Assembly: GCA_950295325.1 (NCBI GenBank)
Contig: OX485804.1
Location: 11,780,001-11,844,000 of the forward strand
Direction of reading: 5' to 3'
Source of the DNA: Polytrichum commune
Lineage: Eukaryota > Streptophyta > Polytrichopsida > Polytrichales > Polytrichaceae
DNA length: 64,000 nt
Shown here: positions 20,830 through 34,116 of the stretch, in pieces
How the letters are laid out: each line of letters opens with the position of its first letter
Numbering within the stretch: position 1 is the first letter of the stretch
Position numbers and translations under genes: made by a program
The notes under the pieces: model-generated
Database searches by the model: none
Told to the model about the DNA's origin: nothing
The model's input: the letters and a program-made list of their open reading frames with translations, nothing else

Positions 20830-23730
20830 ACCGCATGAAACAAAGGAGGCCGCGATGCATGTAACCTTTCAATGTGGGACATTGGATTTTTGTCAAAATT
20901 TCACACCAAGTAAAATAGATGAAATGCATGTCATTGTGAAGGCCGCCTTCTTTGAAACTCACATGATAGATGTGAGGTGCAAGCCGGGTGTTTGCAATGC
21001 ATTATGATGTGTCATAATAGCAAAGAATTGAAGTTCAAATTGACAAGGACTCCTATGGTAGGAGGACCCAAGTTGAATTTGGTCTTAATGGACCAAATGC
21101 AAAATATAAACATAATTGTCGTGGTTCAATTGGAGCAACTCCAAAGAACGTATGGGGAGGCGAGGAAAGATGGGCCTCCCCCAAATCACATTGGTGGGAT
21201 GTTGGTGAGATACAAGGATGTATTCACCAATGTGTTGCCCAAAAACATTACCGCCAAGGAGTGAAAAATAACTTTGCTCAACGAGAGATTGAGTTCTTGA
21301 GGTATGTGGTGACAAAGGACGTTGGTGGATGAACATGAAGAATGTCAAAGCAATCCAAAAGGAGAATTGGCCCTTCATTCAAAAAAATGCTTAGGTCATT
21401 TGTTGGCCTAGCCAACTACTACCACCACTTCATTCAAGAGTTTTTGAAGGTTGCTAGGACCTTAATCAACTTATTGAGGAAAATGGCTATCCCAAGAGTG
21501 GGATGAGCCTTGTCACCAAGCCTTTGGGAAGCTTAAGACCAAGGTCTCTTCGCCGCCCGTGCTCAAGTTCGTGGAGTTGGCAAACCTTTGAGGTGCATAC
21601 GGGGGCGGGTGACTTTACCATTGGCGGATGTTAAGGCAAAATGGATGGCCATTGCATATAAGAGCATGAAGCTTGATGGTTGTTCAACCTTGTCCAACTT
21701 GTGCAAGAAATGGCTATCCCAACAGTGGGATGAGCCTTGCCACCAAGTCTTTGAGGAGCTTAAGACCAAGTTCTATTCGCCACCCGTGCTCAAGTTCGCG
21801 GAGCTTGACAAACCTTTTGAGGTGCATACGGGGGTGAATGACTTTGCCAATGGTGGATTTTGTGTAAGATGGATGGCCTTTGCATATGGGAGCATGAAGC
21901 TCGATGGTTGTCAAAGAAGACAACCAACTCATGACAAAGAACTTCTTTGCCGTAGTGCATTGCTTGAAGATGTGGCGACATTATATGGGGTCGCACAAAG
22001 CAAAGGTCTACATGGACAATGTGTCCTAAAAGTATTTTGACATACAAGCATAAGTGAACGCCAAGTCATTGCGGAGGCATGATAGTTTGGCGCTTATGAA
22101 GGTGGATTTAATCCACAAACCGGACCGTGGAAATGTGGTGCCGGATGCGCGAAGTAGACCGGAAGAGTTCCAAGCAATGAGAACCATCCAAACCTTGTGG
22201 CTAATGTGTGCCGGCAAAGGAAACTTGTGATGCAAGATACGGGAGGGGTAAATTTACTACCCCAAAAGCACAAAAACTTTTAGGTGAGCTTCGCAAGAGC
22301 AAGGTGCTCAAAGAGGTTAAGTTGGTGGACGGATTGTTCAAGTGTAAACAAAGTCGGGTGTATGTGCCACAAGGCAAGTTGAGGCTATCGGTTTTGAAGG
22401 AAGAATGTGATAGTCCTATTGCCGGCCATAGAGGAGAAAGAGAAAGCCGCCATAGAATGGTGTCAAGGGGGTACCATTGGCGGTGCATAAAGAAGGATAT
22501 AGCCCACTTTGTGAAGGCTTGGATGAAGTGCCAAGTGAACCGAGCCTCTTACCAAAAGCAAGGCGGTTTCTTGCAACCGTTGCCTATCCCGTCGGCGCCA
22601 TGGCATAGTATGTGCATGGACTTGATCACAAGTTTGCCGGAGTCACATGGGTATGATGCCATCTTGTTGATGGTAGAGCAGTTTGCCAAGTTGGCACACA
22701 TGGTGCCGATTGTGGGAACCGCCACTGCGTTGGAGACCGCATAGCCTTTTCTCAAAGGATGGTTGAGGCACCACGGGTTGCCAAGAGTGATTGTGTGGGA
22801 TCAAGATCCAAAGTTCACAAGTGCATTTTCAATGCATTTCTCTAAGGAGGTCGGAATGAAACTAAGGTTTAGCACGGCCTTGCATTCCCAAATGGATGGG
22901 AAAGCGGAGCATGTGAATGGAGTCTTGAAGCAATACTTGAGGAACTTGGTGGGGGCGGACCAAGGAGATTGGGCGGACTATGTGGGTCGAGCGGAGTGTA
23001 ATTGCAATGTAGCCACGCACTTGGCTACCAAGGGGTGGTCTTTCGTGGTGGCTTATGGAGTGGATGCGCTCCAACCTATTAACCTAGCTCTCGAGGGGGC
23101 ACATTCAACACTAGAGTTCAACCAAGATGGTAAGGACTTGGCCAAGGAGCAAAAACAAGTCTTGGAGATGACCAAGTTGTTGGTGGAGAAAGCCCGAAGG
23201 TGCTACGGAGTGCAAATCAATGCCGGAAGACGCGAAGTGGAGTATGAGGTGGGCCAATAAGGTGTTGTTGAATGTGGACAACTTCACCTTGCCCAAAGGC
23301 CTTACTCCAAAAGTTCATGTCCAAAATTGGAGCTTCGTTTTCCATTGTGGAACAAGTGTTCAAGGACATGTATAAGTTGGAATTACCGCCGGACATCAAA
23401 GTGCATCCGACATTTCATGTCTCATTACGAAAGTCATTTTAGGACGACACCTTGTGGCCCGATCACAAGCAAGTGATTAGGCCACCTCCCGACCTTGTGG
23501 AGGTCATTTGGAACATGAGGTAAGAGGGCATCCTCAAGTGTAGGAAGCCCAAGTGAAAATGAAAGAAAATGTACAAAGGAGTACTTGGTGAAATGGTGAG
23601 GATACCATGAGAAACAAACCGCTTGGGTGGCGGCAAGAGACATGGTGAACACCAATGAATTGGTGAAGCACTTTGAAGAAACTAAGGCTAAGGATTCCAA
23701 TAAAATGAAGCGGAGGCATTGATGAGGACA
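20830..23730 (+). mobile_element. Pol-region fossil of second element
   Basis: Same order of parts as the first element: RNase H-side segment near 21390-21440, integrase region about 22380-23260, chromodomain-like end about 23580-23720. Only two units of the internal 225-bp repeat. Broken in many places. Confidence 0.8.
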
Positions 23731-24536
23731 TCAATCTCCTTTAGTGGGGGAGAGACGCTAGTAGCACACTTAGCTTCGAGGTTAATTGCTCCACAACATT
23801 AACTTGTTCTTTGGCTTGAGGGAATAAAGTCCAAACTTTAGTGGTGCAAAGAGAAAAGTATGAGATGAGGTCCTAGTCTTGTACTTGTGCTTGGTTAATG
23901 GAAGAGGGGGAATAGATATGCCAAACTAGGTTGGGTAAGCCGAGTAATTGGGGGCCATGGCTTGGAGGGGCCTTGGATAAAACCAAGAAACTTCTTAGTT
24001 GTGGGCTTGTCCGGGCGGGGGCAAGGTGATGGCGCGTGCTCATAAAAGTGCTACCCGCGAGCTAACGAGAGTTGGCGCATGGGAGTCATGAACCCATGTC
24101 TCGAAAGAGCAAAGTGGGAACCGAGTCGGGCGGGACTTGGCATCACCCCCGTGCGATCGAGGCGTGGCTTAACAATGGAAAGCCATCTCGGAGTTGCAAC
24201 CGAGACAACTTAGTGGAAGCGTTGAGGTCTCGCCTAGATGTGTCACGTTAGGCTAGTGGAGCCTAACGGGGGAGGCCCCAAAGGAGGGGCAACCCAAGTG
24301 AGTCCTAAAGTAGGTGGGTCTAGTATAGGTTAGGTCCTTGGATGAGAGATCCAAGGTCGCTAACGGACCACCTAGGAACGACACCTTTGGGACTATGCCA
24401 AATTTGAAGATGCATTGTGGGGGTCGCGCCCTAAGGTAAACACAATGCCGCACCATAGAGGATGGCAACTTGAGAATTGGTGTGCCGACTACGAGTATAG
24501 TCGATGAGGGCATCGACTCCGTTTGGTGGGGGTGAG

Positions 24537-25509
24537 TGTCGCGCACCTCTCCATGAGGAGTGGCCGAAACACCATGGGCACAAGGGGGACCCCGGAGTGA
24601 CACCCGGGACTTGTGGCGCCGTTGGTGAGAGGGCCCAAGTGATCCTAGTGTGGGTGAGGGCCCCGGGCGTTGGGAACGCCTCCCACCCACGAAGACTAGG
24701 AGGCACAAGGGTAAGGCCATGAGCTATGCGTAGCTCATGGCGTGGTGATTCTAGAAAGCTCAAGAACACCTCAATCGGAGGTGTGAGCTAGGAGTTATGG
24801 CCATTTGAGTGGGGCGCTGTCCCGGGACAGCGCCCTGGTACAGCAGTGCCTGGGAGTGATTCCCGGGACTGCCAAGGTTCAAACAGGCATAACTTCCTCA
24901 AGACTTGCCCGAATGGGGCAAGCGAGGAGTCCATCGGCATCTACGTGAAGCGTAGATGAAGATGGAGTGGTTGGTTGTTATGATCAGACATCATACAAGG
25001 AAGTTATGATGGTCTGAAGCTGCTAGTGGGTTCTAGGCCCAGCAGCTAAAGGAAAATGTCCACTTGGCCCCAACTCTTGGTAGAGAGACAAGAGGTTGGT
25101 TGACGGTGGGGTAGGGGCCCCGCGTGAAGTCCTAGAGGCTTATATGGGTGAGGTGGTGTGGCCTCACCCACCCGAGGCCGAACGGCAAGGCCTCCATGGG
25201 CATTGGCCCATTGTGAGGCCATAGTTGCCTAGTATGGTCGGGTTGTTGTAGTGTTGCTCCGGCAACGCAATGATCAACATAGGATTGGACTTCCATGGAT
25301 GGAAGTCCACATTGGGGAAATGGGTTACCGATTAAGGGGTGAGTCCCGAAAGCAAAGTAGGAGGGTTGGTTCCCTCCTATGAACTATTGGTCCGGGGTTA
25401 GAGGAGCTAACCATTTGCATGGCGGTATGCGAAGGGTTAGCACTCGTAACCTTTGCTAGGAAATGAAAATTGCCAAGATGGTCAAGGGGGACTAGCAAGG
25501 GTTGCGACA
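24537..25509 (+). repeat. LTR, right copy (subtype 2)
   Basis: 973 bp, ending GGGTTGCGACA followed by AAAGT, which does not match the GAGCG before the left LTR. Antisense open frames run across its junction with the internal region, but nothing shows they are used. Confidence 0.9.
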
Positions 25510-26052
25510 AAAGTAGATGTCTCTCTTTGGCATATTGCCCGCATACCCTATACCTCTGGGAAGTTTTGTTGGGCTAATCATGCGGGCACAAAGAAGAAGT
25601 GCACCGCAAGAATCGTCACCAATAACAAGAGCGTCCCTGCGCCGACCTACACCGGTATGTGGCATCACTACAAACTCCAATCTATGAAGCGCACTGACTT
25701 CGTCTTTTGTCCAGACGACATCGAGCGTTGCGTCAAGGGCCCTCGTCGGAAATGGGTCATGCCGTTCTCTGCTGATGACCAGAAGCCACCTATTCCCCCA
25801 ATCTGGCCCGTGAAGATTGGTACCAACCTCACCCGCTCGGAGATCTTTGCGCTTGAGAACGCAGGTTTTCAACTCCCACCAAAGAAGCGCATCACACCGA
25901 CTCGACTCTTCACCAACTCTGCGACCCCACTGGATATGTCTCGAATCCGTGTTCCAGAAAACCCCGACTTCATTCCTACCACAAGACTGTCCAAGCTTGT
26001 TCAGCGATCCAGCAGCGCACCTTCGGCAAAGCAGAGGCAGATGGTGGCCTCT
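25510..26052 (+). pseudogene. MULE-type gene, middle piece
   Basis: 181 codons open on the forward strand from LTR end to the next LTR: WHIARIPYTSGKFCWANHAG, MKRTDFVFCPDDIERC, PPIPPIWPVKIGTNLT. It has the feel of the segment between the catalytic core and the SWIM finger of the MULE gene begun at 11445. Frame continues across the solo LTR into 27026. The DDE core itself is not visible here or in the first piece. Confidence 0.55.
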
Positions 26053-27025
26053 TGTCGCGCACCTCTCCATGAGGAGTGCCCGAAACACCATGGGCACAAG
26101 GGGGACCCCGGAGTGACACCCGGGACTTGTGGCGCCGTTGGTGAGAGGGCCCAAGTGATCCTAGTGTGGGTGAGGTCCCCGGGCGTTGGGAACGCCTCCC
26201 ATCCACGAAGACTAGGAGGCACAAGGGTAAGGCCATGAGCTATGCGTAGCTCATGGCGTGGTGATTCTAGAATGCTCAAGAACACCTCAAGCGGAGGTGT
26301 GAGCTAGGAGTTATGGCCATTTGAGTGGGGCGCTGTCCCGGGACAGCGCCCTGGTGCAGCAGTGCCTGGGAGTGATTCCCGGGACTGCCAAGGTTCAAAC
26401 AGGCATAACTTCCTCACCACTTGCCCGAATGGGGCAAGTGAGGAGTCCATCGGTATCTACGTGAAGCGTAGATGAAGATGGAGTGGTTGGTTGCTGGAAT
26501 CAGACATCATACAAGGAAGTTATGATGGTCTGAAGCTGCTGGGGGGTTTTAGGCCCAGCGGCTAAGGGAAAATGTCCACTTGGCCCCAACTCTTGGTAGA
26601 GAGACAAGAGGTTGGTTGACGGTGGGGTAGGGGCCCCGCGTAGAGTCCTAGAGGCTTATATGGGTGAGGTGGTGTGGCCTCACCCACCCGAGGCCGAACG
26701 GCAAGGCCTCCATGGGCATTGGCCCATTGTGAGGCCATAGTTGCCTAGTATGGTTCGGGTTGTTGTAGTGTTGCTCCGGCAACGCGATGATCAACATAGG
26801 ATTGGACTTCCATGGATGGAAGTCCACATTGGGGAAATGGGTTACCGATTAAGGGGTGAGTCCCGAAAGCAAAGTAGGAGGGTTGGTTCCCTCCTATGAA
26901 CTATTGGTCCGGGGTAAGAGGAGCTATCCATTAGCATGGCGGAATGCGAAGGGTTAGCGACTCGTAACCTTTGCTAGAATTGAAAATTGGCAAGATTATT
27001 AAGGGACCTAGCAAGGGTTGCGACA
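26053..27025 (+). mobile_element. Solo LTR of the same Ty3 family
   Basis: 973 bp with both LTR ends, no internal region, and a perfect 5-bp target duplication CCTCT at 26048-26052 and 27026-27030. Subtype markers resemble the left LTR of the tandem. It arose by LTR-LTR recombination after insertion into the MULE-type coding sequence. Confidence 0.95.
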
Positions 27026-27331
27026 CCTCTGCTGAAGCTATGCATGCGACTGTTATGAAGTTAACTATGATCCCTCAACCGGGATTTGGTTGCATTATCA
27101 CACTGCAGTCCAAATCAGAACCCCAACCACCCATCTACCAAGTGACAGTGAGTTCTCTTCCAGAGTGCAACTGCGCCTACTTCTTGGATGTGATTTCCAA
27201 GTTCGGCCGCAAACGAAATTCTTATATAAATTGTAAGCATCTGTATTACATCTTCGTCAAGGTTTCTAATTTGGATGCGTAAGTGAATTTGTTCATACAC
27301 GCCCCGACATTTAGTTTCAATGAGGTCAAAC
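27026..27331 (+). pseudogene. MULE-type gene, SWIM zinc finger piece
   Basis: Continues the reading frame from the previous piece (SAEAMHATVMKLTMIPQPG). It contains a SWIM zinc finger: ECNCAYF ... NCKHLYYIFVKV, that is Cys-x-Cys then Cys-x-His, a hallmark of plant MULE and FAR1/FHY3 proteins and a DNA- or protein-binding site. An in-frame TAA (27280-27282) follows LDA; after it the same frame reads FIHAPTFSFNEVK, which still looks like protein, so the stop is probably a mutation (a CAA to TAA change would explain it). Confidence 0.7.
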
Positions 27332-28171
27332 TGTCGCGCACCTCTCCATGAGGAGTGGCCGAAACACGATGGGCACAAGGGGGACCCCGGAGTGACACCC
27401 GGGACTTGTGGCGCCGTTGATGAGAGGGCCCAAGTGATCCTAGTGTGGGTGAGGGCCCCGGGCGTTGGGAACGCCTCCCATCCACGAAGACTAGGAGGCA
27501 CAAGGGTAAGGCCATTATGCGTAGCTCATGGCGTGGTGATTCTAGAATGCTCAAGAACACCTCAATCGGAGGTGTGAGCTAGGAGTTATGGCCATTTGAG
27601 TGGGGCGCTGTCCCGGGACAGCGCCCTGGTGCAGCAGTGCCTGGTGCAGCAGTGCCTGGGAGTGATTCCCGGGACTGCCAAGGTTCAAACAGGCATAACT
27701 TCCGCAAGACTTGCTCAAATGGAGCAAGTGAGGAGTTCATCAGCATCTACGTGAAGCGTAGATGAAGATGGAGTGGTTGGTTGCTGGAATCAGACATCAT
27801 ACAAGGAAGTTATGATGGTCTGAACCTGTGGGGGCTTCTAGGCCCAACGGCTAAGGGAAAATGTCCACTTGGCCCCAACTCTTGGTAGAGAGACAAGAGG
27901 TTGGTTGACAGTGGGGTAGGGGCCCCGCGTAGAGTCCTAGAGGCTTATATGGGTGAGGTGGTGTGGCCTCACCCACCCGAGGCCGAACGGCACGGCCTCC
28001 ATGGGCATTGGCCCATTGTGAGGACATAGTTGCCTAGTATGGTTCGGGTTGTTGTAGTGTTTCTCCGGCAACGCGATGATCAACATAGGATTGGACTTCC
28101 ATGGATGGAAGTCCACATTGGGGAAATGGGTTACCGATTAAGGGGTGAGTCCCGAAAGCAAAGTAGGAGGG

Positions 28172-29144
28172 TGTCGCAACCCTTGCTAGGTCCCTTAACA
28201 ATCTTGCCAATTTTCGTTTCTAGCAAAGGTTACGAGCGCTAACCCTTCGCATTCCGCCATGCTAATGGATAGCTCCTCTTACCCCGGACCAATAGTTCAT
28301 AGGAGGGAACCAACCCTCCTACTTTGCTTTCGGGACTCACCCCTTAATCGGTAACCCATTTCCCCAATGTGGACTTCCATCCATGGAAGTCCAATCCTAT
28401 GTTGATCATCGCGTTGTCGGAGCAACACTACAACAACCCGAAGCATACTAGGCAACTATGGCCTCACAATGGGCCAATGCCCATGGAGGCCTTGCCGTTC
28501 AGCCTCGGGTGGGTGAGGCCACACCACCTCACCCATATAAGCCTCTAGGACTCTACACGGAGCCCCTACCCCACCGCCAACCAACCTCTTGTCTCTCTAC
28601 CAAGAGTTGGGGCCAAGTGGACATTTTCCCTTAGCTGCTGGGCCTAGAACCCCCCCAGCAGCTTCAGACCATCATAACTTCCTTGTATGATGTCTGATCA
28701 TAACAACCAACCACTCCATCCTCATCTACGCTTCACGTAGATGCCGATGGACTCCTCGCTTGCCCCATTCGGGCAAGTCTTGAGGAAGTTATGCCTGTTT
28801 GAACCTTGGCAGTCCCGGGAATCACTCCCAGGCACTGCTGTACCAGGGCGCTGTCCCGGGACAGCACCCCACTCAAATGGCCATAACTCCTAGCTCCCAC
28901 CTCCGCTTGAGGTGATCTTGAGCATTCTAGAATCACCACGCCATGAGCTACGCATAGCTCATGGCCTTAACCTCATGCCTCCTAGTCTCCGTGGGTGGGA
29001 GGCGTTCCCAACGCCCGGGGCCCTCACCCACACTAGGATCACTTGGGCCCTTTCACCAACGGCGCCACAAGTCCCGGGTGTCACTCCGGGGTCCCCCTTG
29101 TGCCCATGGTGTTTCGGGCACTCCTTATGGAGAGGTGCGCGACA
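28172..29144 (-). repeat. 3' LTR of reverse-strand element
   Basis: 973 bp, with the hairpin set of the family. The central palindrome has one changed base here. It is adjacent to the purine tract at 29145-29156. Confidence 0.9.
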
Positions 29145-32100
29145 CTCACCCCCACCAAACGGAGTCGATGCCCTCATCGACTATACTCGTAGTCGGCACA
29201 CCAATTCTCAAGTTGCCATCCTCTATGGTGCGGCATTGTGTTTACCTTAGGGCGCGACCCCCACAATGCATCTTCAAATTTGGCATAGTCCCAAAGGTGT
29301 CGTTCCTAGGTGGTCCGTTAGCGACCTTGGATCTCTCCTCCAAGGACCTAACCTACACTAGACCCACCTACTTTGGGACTCACTTGGGTTGCCCCTCCTT
29401 TGGGGCTTCCCCCGTTAGGCTCCACTAGCCTAACGTGACACATCTAGGCGAGACCTCAACGCTTCCACTAAGTTGTCTCGGTTGCAACTCCAAGATGGCT
29501 TTCCATTGTTAAGCCACGCCTCGATCGCACGGGGGTGATGCCAAGTCCCGCCCGACTCGGTTCCCACTTTGCTCTTTCGAGACATGGGTTCATGACTCCC
29601 ATGCGCCAACTCTCGTTAGCTCGCGGGTAGCACTTTTATGAGCACGCGCCATCACCTTGTCCCCGCCCGGACAAGCCCACAATTAAGAAGTTTCTTGGTT
29701 TTATCCAAGGCCCCTCCAAGCCATGGCCCCCAATTACTCGGCTTACCCAACCTAGTTTGGCATATCTATTCCCCCTCTTCCATTAACCAAGCACAAGTAC
29801 AAGACTAGGACCTCATCTCATACTTTTCTCTTTGCACCACTAAAGTTTGGACTTTATTCCCTCAAGCCAAAGAACAAGTGCATGTTGTGGAGCAATTAAC
29901 CTCGAAGCTATGTTTGCTACTAGAGTCTCTCCCCCACTAAAGGAGATTGATGTCCTCATCAATGCCTACGCTTCATTTTATTGGAATGTCTAGCCTTAGT
30001 TTCTTCAAAGTGCTTCACCAATTCATTGGTGTTCACCATGTCTCTTGCCGCCACCCAAGCGGTTTCTTTTTCATGGTATCCTCACCATTTCACCAAGTAT
30101 TCTTTTGTGCTTTTTCTTTCCTTTTCACTTGGGCTTCCTACACTTGAGGATGCCCTCTTACCTCATGTTCCAAATGGCCTCCACAAGGTCGGGAGGTGGC
30201 CTAATCACTTGCTTGTGATCGGGCCACAAGTTGTCGTCCTAAAATGACTTTCGTAATGAGACATGAAATGTCGGATGCACTTTGATCTCCGGCGGTAATT
30301 CCAACTTATATATGTCCTTGACCACTTGTTCCACAATGGGAAACGGAGCTCCAATTTTGGACATGAGCTTTGGAGTGAGGCCTTCCGGCTAAGTCAAGTT
30401 GTTCACATTTAACAACGCCTTTTGGCCCACCTCATACTCCACTTCGCGTCTTCCGGCATTGACTTGCACTCCGTAGCACCTTCGGGCTTTCTCCACCAAC
30501 AACTTGGTCATCTCCAAGGCTTGTTCATGCTTCTTGGCCAAGTCCTCACCATCTTGGTTGAACTCTAGTGTTGAATGTGCCCCCTCGAGAGCTAGGTTAA
30601 TAGGTTGGAGCGCATCCACTCCATAAGCCACCACCAAAGACCACCCCTTGGTAGCCAAGTGCGTGGCTACATTGCAATTACACTCCGCTCGACCCACATA
30701 GTCCGCCCAATCTCCTTGGTCCGCCCCCACCAAGTTCCTCAAGTATTGCTTCAAGACTCCATTCACACGCTCCGATTTCCCATTCATTTGGGAATGCAAG
30801 GTCGTGCTAAACCTTAGTTTCATTCCGACCTCCTTAGAGAAATGCATTGAAAATGCACTTGTGAACTTTGGATCTTGATCCCACACAATCACTCTTGGCA
30901 ACCCGTGGTGCCTCAACCATCCTTTGAGAAAAGGCTATGCGGTCTCCAACGCGGTGGCGGTTCCCATAGTCGGCACCATGTGTGCCCACTTGGCAAATCG
31001 CTCTACCATCAACAAGATGGCATCATACCCATGTGACTCCGGCAAACTTGTGATCAAGTCCATGCATATACCATGCCATGGCGCCAACGGGATAGGCAAC
31101 GGTTGCAAGAAGCCGCCTTGCTTTTGGTAAGAGGCTCGGTTCACTTGGCACTTTGATTCAAGCCTTCACAAAGTGGGCTATATCTTCCTTTATGCACCGC
31201 CAATGGTACCTCTTTGACACCATTCTATGGCGGCTTTTTCTTTCTCCTCTATGGCCGGCAATAGGACTATCATATTCCTCCTTCAAAACCGATAGCCTCA
31301 ACTTGCCTTGTGGCACATATACCCGACTTTGTTTGCACTTGAACAATCCGTCCACCACCTTAACCTCTTTGAGCACCTTGCTCTTGCGAAGCTCACCTAA
31401 AAGTTTTTGTGCTTTGGGGTAGTAAATTTACCCCTCCCGTATCTTGCATCACAAGTTTCCTTTGCCGGCACACATTAGCCACAAGGTTTGGATGGTTCTC
31501 ATTGCTTGGAACTCTTCCGGTCTACTTCGCGCATCCGGCACCACATTTCTACGGTCCGGTTTGTGGATCAAATCCACGTTCATAAGCGCCAAACTATCAT
31601 GCTTCCGCAATGACTTGGCGTTCACTTACGCTTGTATGTCAAAATACTTTTAGGACACATTGTCCTTGTAGACCTTTACTTTGTGCGACCCCAACTAGTG
31701 TCGCCACATCTTCAAGCAATACACTACGCAAAGAAGTTCTTTGTCATGAGTTGGTTGTCTTCTTTGACAACCATCGAGCTACATGCTCGCATATGCAATG
31801 GCCATCCATTTTACATCAACAATCCGCCATTGGCAAAGGCACTCACCCCCGTATGCACCTCAAAAGGTTTGTCAAGCTCCTCGAACTTGAGCACGGGCAT
31901 CTAAGAACACTTGCTCTCAAGCTCCCCAAAGACTTGGTGACAAGGCTCATCCCACTCTTGGGATAGCCATTTCTTCCACAAATCGGATAAGGTTGGATAA
32001 CCATCAAGCTTAATGCTCTCATATGCAATGGCCATCCATCTTACATTAACCATCCGCCAATGGAAAAGTCACTCGCCCCCCCCCCGTATGCACCTCAAAA

Positions 32101-34102
32101 GGTTTGTCAAGCTCCGCGAACTTGAACACGGGTGGCAAAGACAACTTTGTATTAAGCTCTCCAAAGACTTTGGGGCAAGGCTCATCCCATTCTTCAGATA
32201 GCCATTTCTTTTACAAGTCGCACAAGGTTTGACAACCTTTAAGCTTAATGCTCCCATATGCAATGGGCATCCATCTTGGATCAACATCCGCCAATGGTAA
32301 AGTCACTCGCCACCGTATGCACCTCAAAAGGTATGTCAAATTTCGCAAACTTAAGCAAGGGCGGCGAAGAGAACTTGTTTTTGAACTCCCCAAATTCTTG
32401 GTGACAAGGCTTATCCCACTTTTGGGATAGCCATTTTCCTCAATAAGTTGAATAAGGTCCTAGCAACCTTAGAAAACTCTCAAATGAAGTGGTGGTACTA
32501 ATTGGCTAGGCCAACAAATGACCTAAGCCCTTTTTGAATCAAGGGCCAATTCTCCTTTTGGATTGCCTTGACATTCTTCATGTTCGTCCACCAACTTCCT
32601 TTGTCACCACATACCTCAAGAACTCAATCTCTCGTTGAGCAAAGTTATTTTTCACTCCTTGGCGGTAATTTTTTTTTGGGCAACACATTGGTGAATACAT
32701 CCTTGTATCTCACCAATATCACACCAATGTTGTTTGGGGGAGGGCCATCTTTCCTAGCCTCCCCATATGTTCCTTGGAGTTGCTCCAATTGAACCACGAC
32801 CATTATTTTTTTATTTTTTTATTTTTTTCATTCGGTCCATTAAGACCAAATTCAACTTAGGTCCTCCTACCATAGGAGTCCTTGTTAATTTGAACTTGAA
32901 TTCTTTGCCATTATGACACATCATAATGCACCGCAAGCACACCGGCTTGCACCTCACATCTATCATGTGAGTTTCAAAGAAGGTGGCCTTCACAATGACA
33001 TGCATTTCATCTATTTCACTTGGTGTGAAATTTTGACAAAAATCCAATGTCCCACATTGAAAGGTTACATGCATCGCGGCCTCCTTTGTCTCATGCGGTT
33101 GTTCTTTCCAAACCGCACCTTGGGGGGCTTGCCCGCTCTATCAATCGGCAAGTCCCAACTCCCTTGTGAGTTTTGGGCTCAAGAAGGCATGGCTTGCCTT
33201 TTTGTTAACCCATTAGACGTTTGTCCCATTCATTTGAGCCTCAAGGTATAAAATAGTTGGCCTTGGCTTAAGGCTACTAGCCTTGGCCACAAAGCCATCG
33301 TCTAACATTTGGTCCTCGGCAACACCATGAGTTTGGCTTGGTCCGCAAGGCCAACTTTTAACATTCCGTCCGTGGCACAAATATGATCTAGCTTGGTACC
33401 ACCAAGCCACCTTCTCACATTCCGTCCGCGGCATGAGCTAGCATGATTTGCCTTGGTATAATGGGCCAAACTACTTGCGCTCATTTCCTTGGGACCTCTT
33501 TCGGCTAAACCCACTTTGTGGTGATGTGCCGCCCAACTTCTTCTTAGGACCATTGGCTTCAATGCTCTTCAAATCTTTATGATTCGCACTACGTCCTCAA
33601 GAAGCTTTGGGGTCTTGAACATGGTTTTCACCACCCGGTTTTGAAACCCACCTAAAACGATGCATTTCTTAGAAAGCTCGTCCATCCTAGATGTACCATT
33701 CATTTGGGTGTAAAATTCGCACATATACGCCTTAAGAGACCCCGCGTGCCTCATGTGCCCCAAGTTCATTTCAACATCACCACCTTCTAAGCATTTCGAA
33801 TTGGAATTTCAATCCAATATTAATGCCCTCCAAGGTTTTGGGTGCATTCGGTATTCTAGCCCCCGAATACTTTTCGAGGTTTGCGGGAGCCTTTTCAAAG
33901 CACTCCTCCATTTTCCTCACCGAATCCACCCTCATCCCCACCATTGTCATTAGAATCAATGGTATGGTCAAAATCCACTTGCACATGATCCTTGTTCCAA
34001 TTTGAGCCTCACAACCTTTTGGAAACCCCGGGCTCACCATCATAACCCGCATTTCTGATAGCCATGTCTACCTCAAAGTGCTAGCTCAAAAATTGGAACC
34101 CT

Positions 34103-34114
34103 GCTCTGATACCA
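34103..34114 (-). other. Primer binding site, initiator tRNA-Met
   Basis: Reverse complement of TGGTATCAGAGC, two bases inside the 5' LTR, confirming the element's direction. Confidence 0.9.
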
Positions 34115-34116
34115 CG

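Larger units (their letters stand above)
12608..25509 (+). mobile_element. Ty3 chromovirus tandem: two elements sharing a middle LTR
   Basis: Three LTRs of 973-974 bp (12608, 18683, 24537) alternate with two internal regions of about 5 kb, all on the forward strand. LTR ends are TGTCGC...GCGACA. Each internal region starts with an initiator tRNA-Met primer site and ends with a purine tract. The flanking 5-mers differ (GAGCG left, AAAGT right), and the left LTR is a different subtype from the middle and right ones, as expected if two separate insertions recombined and lost what lay between. Both coding parts are broken in many places; old but with LTRs still very similar. Confidence 0.85.
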
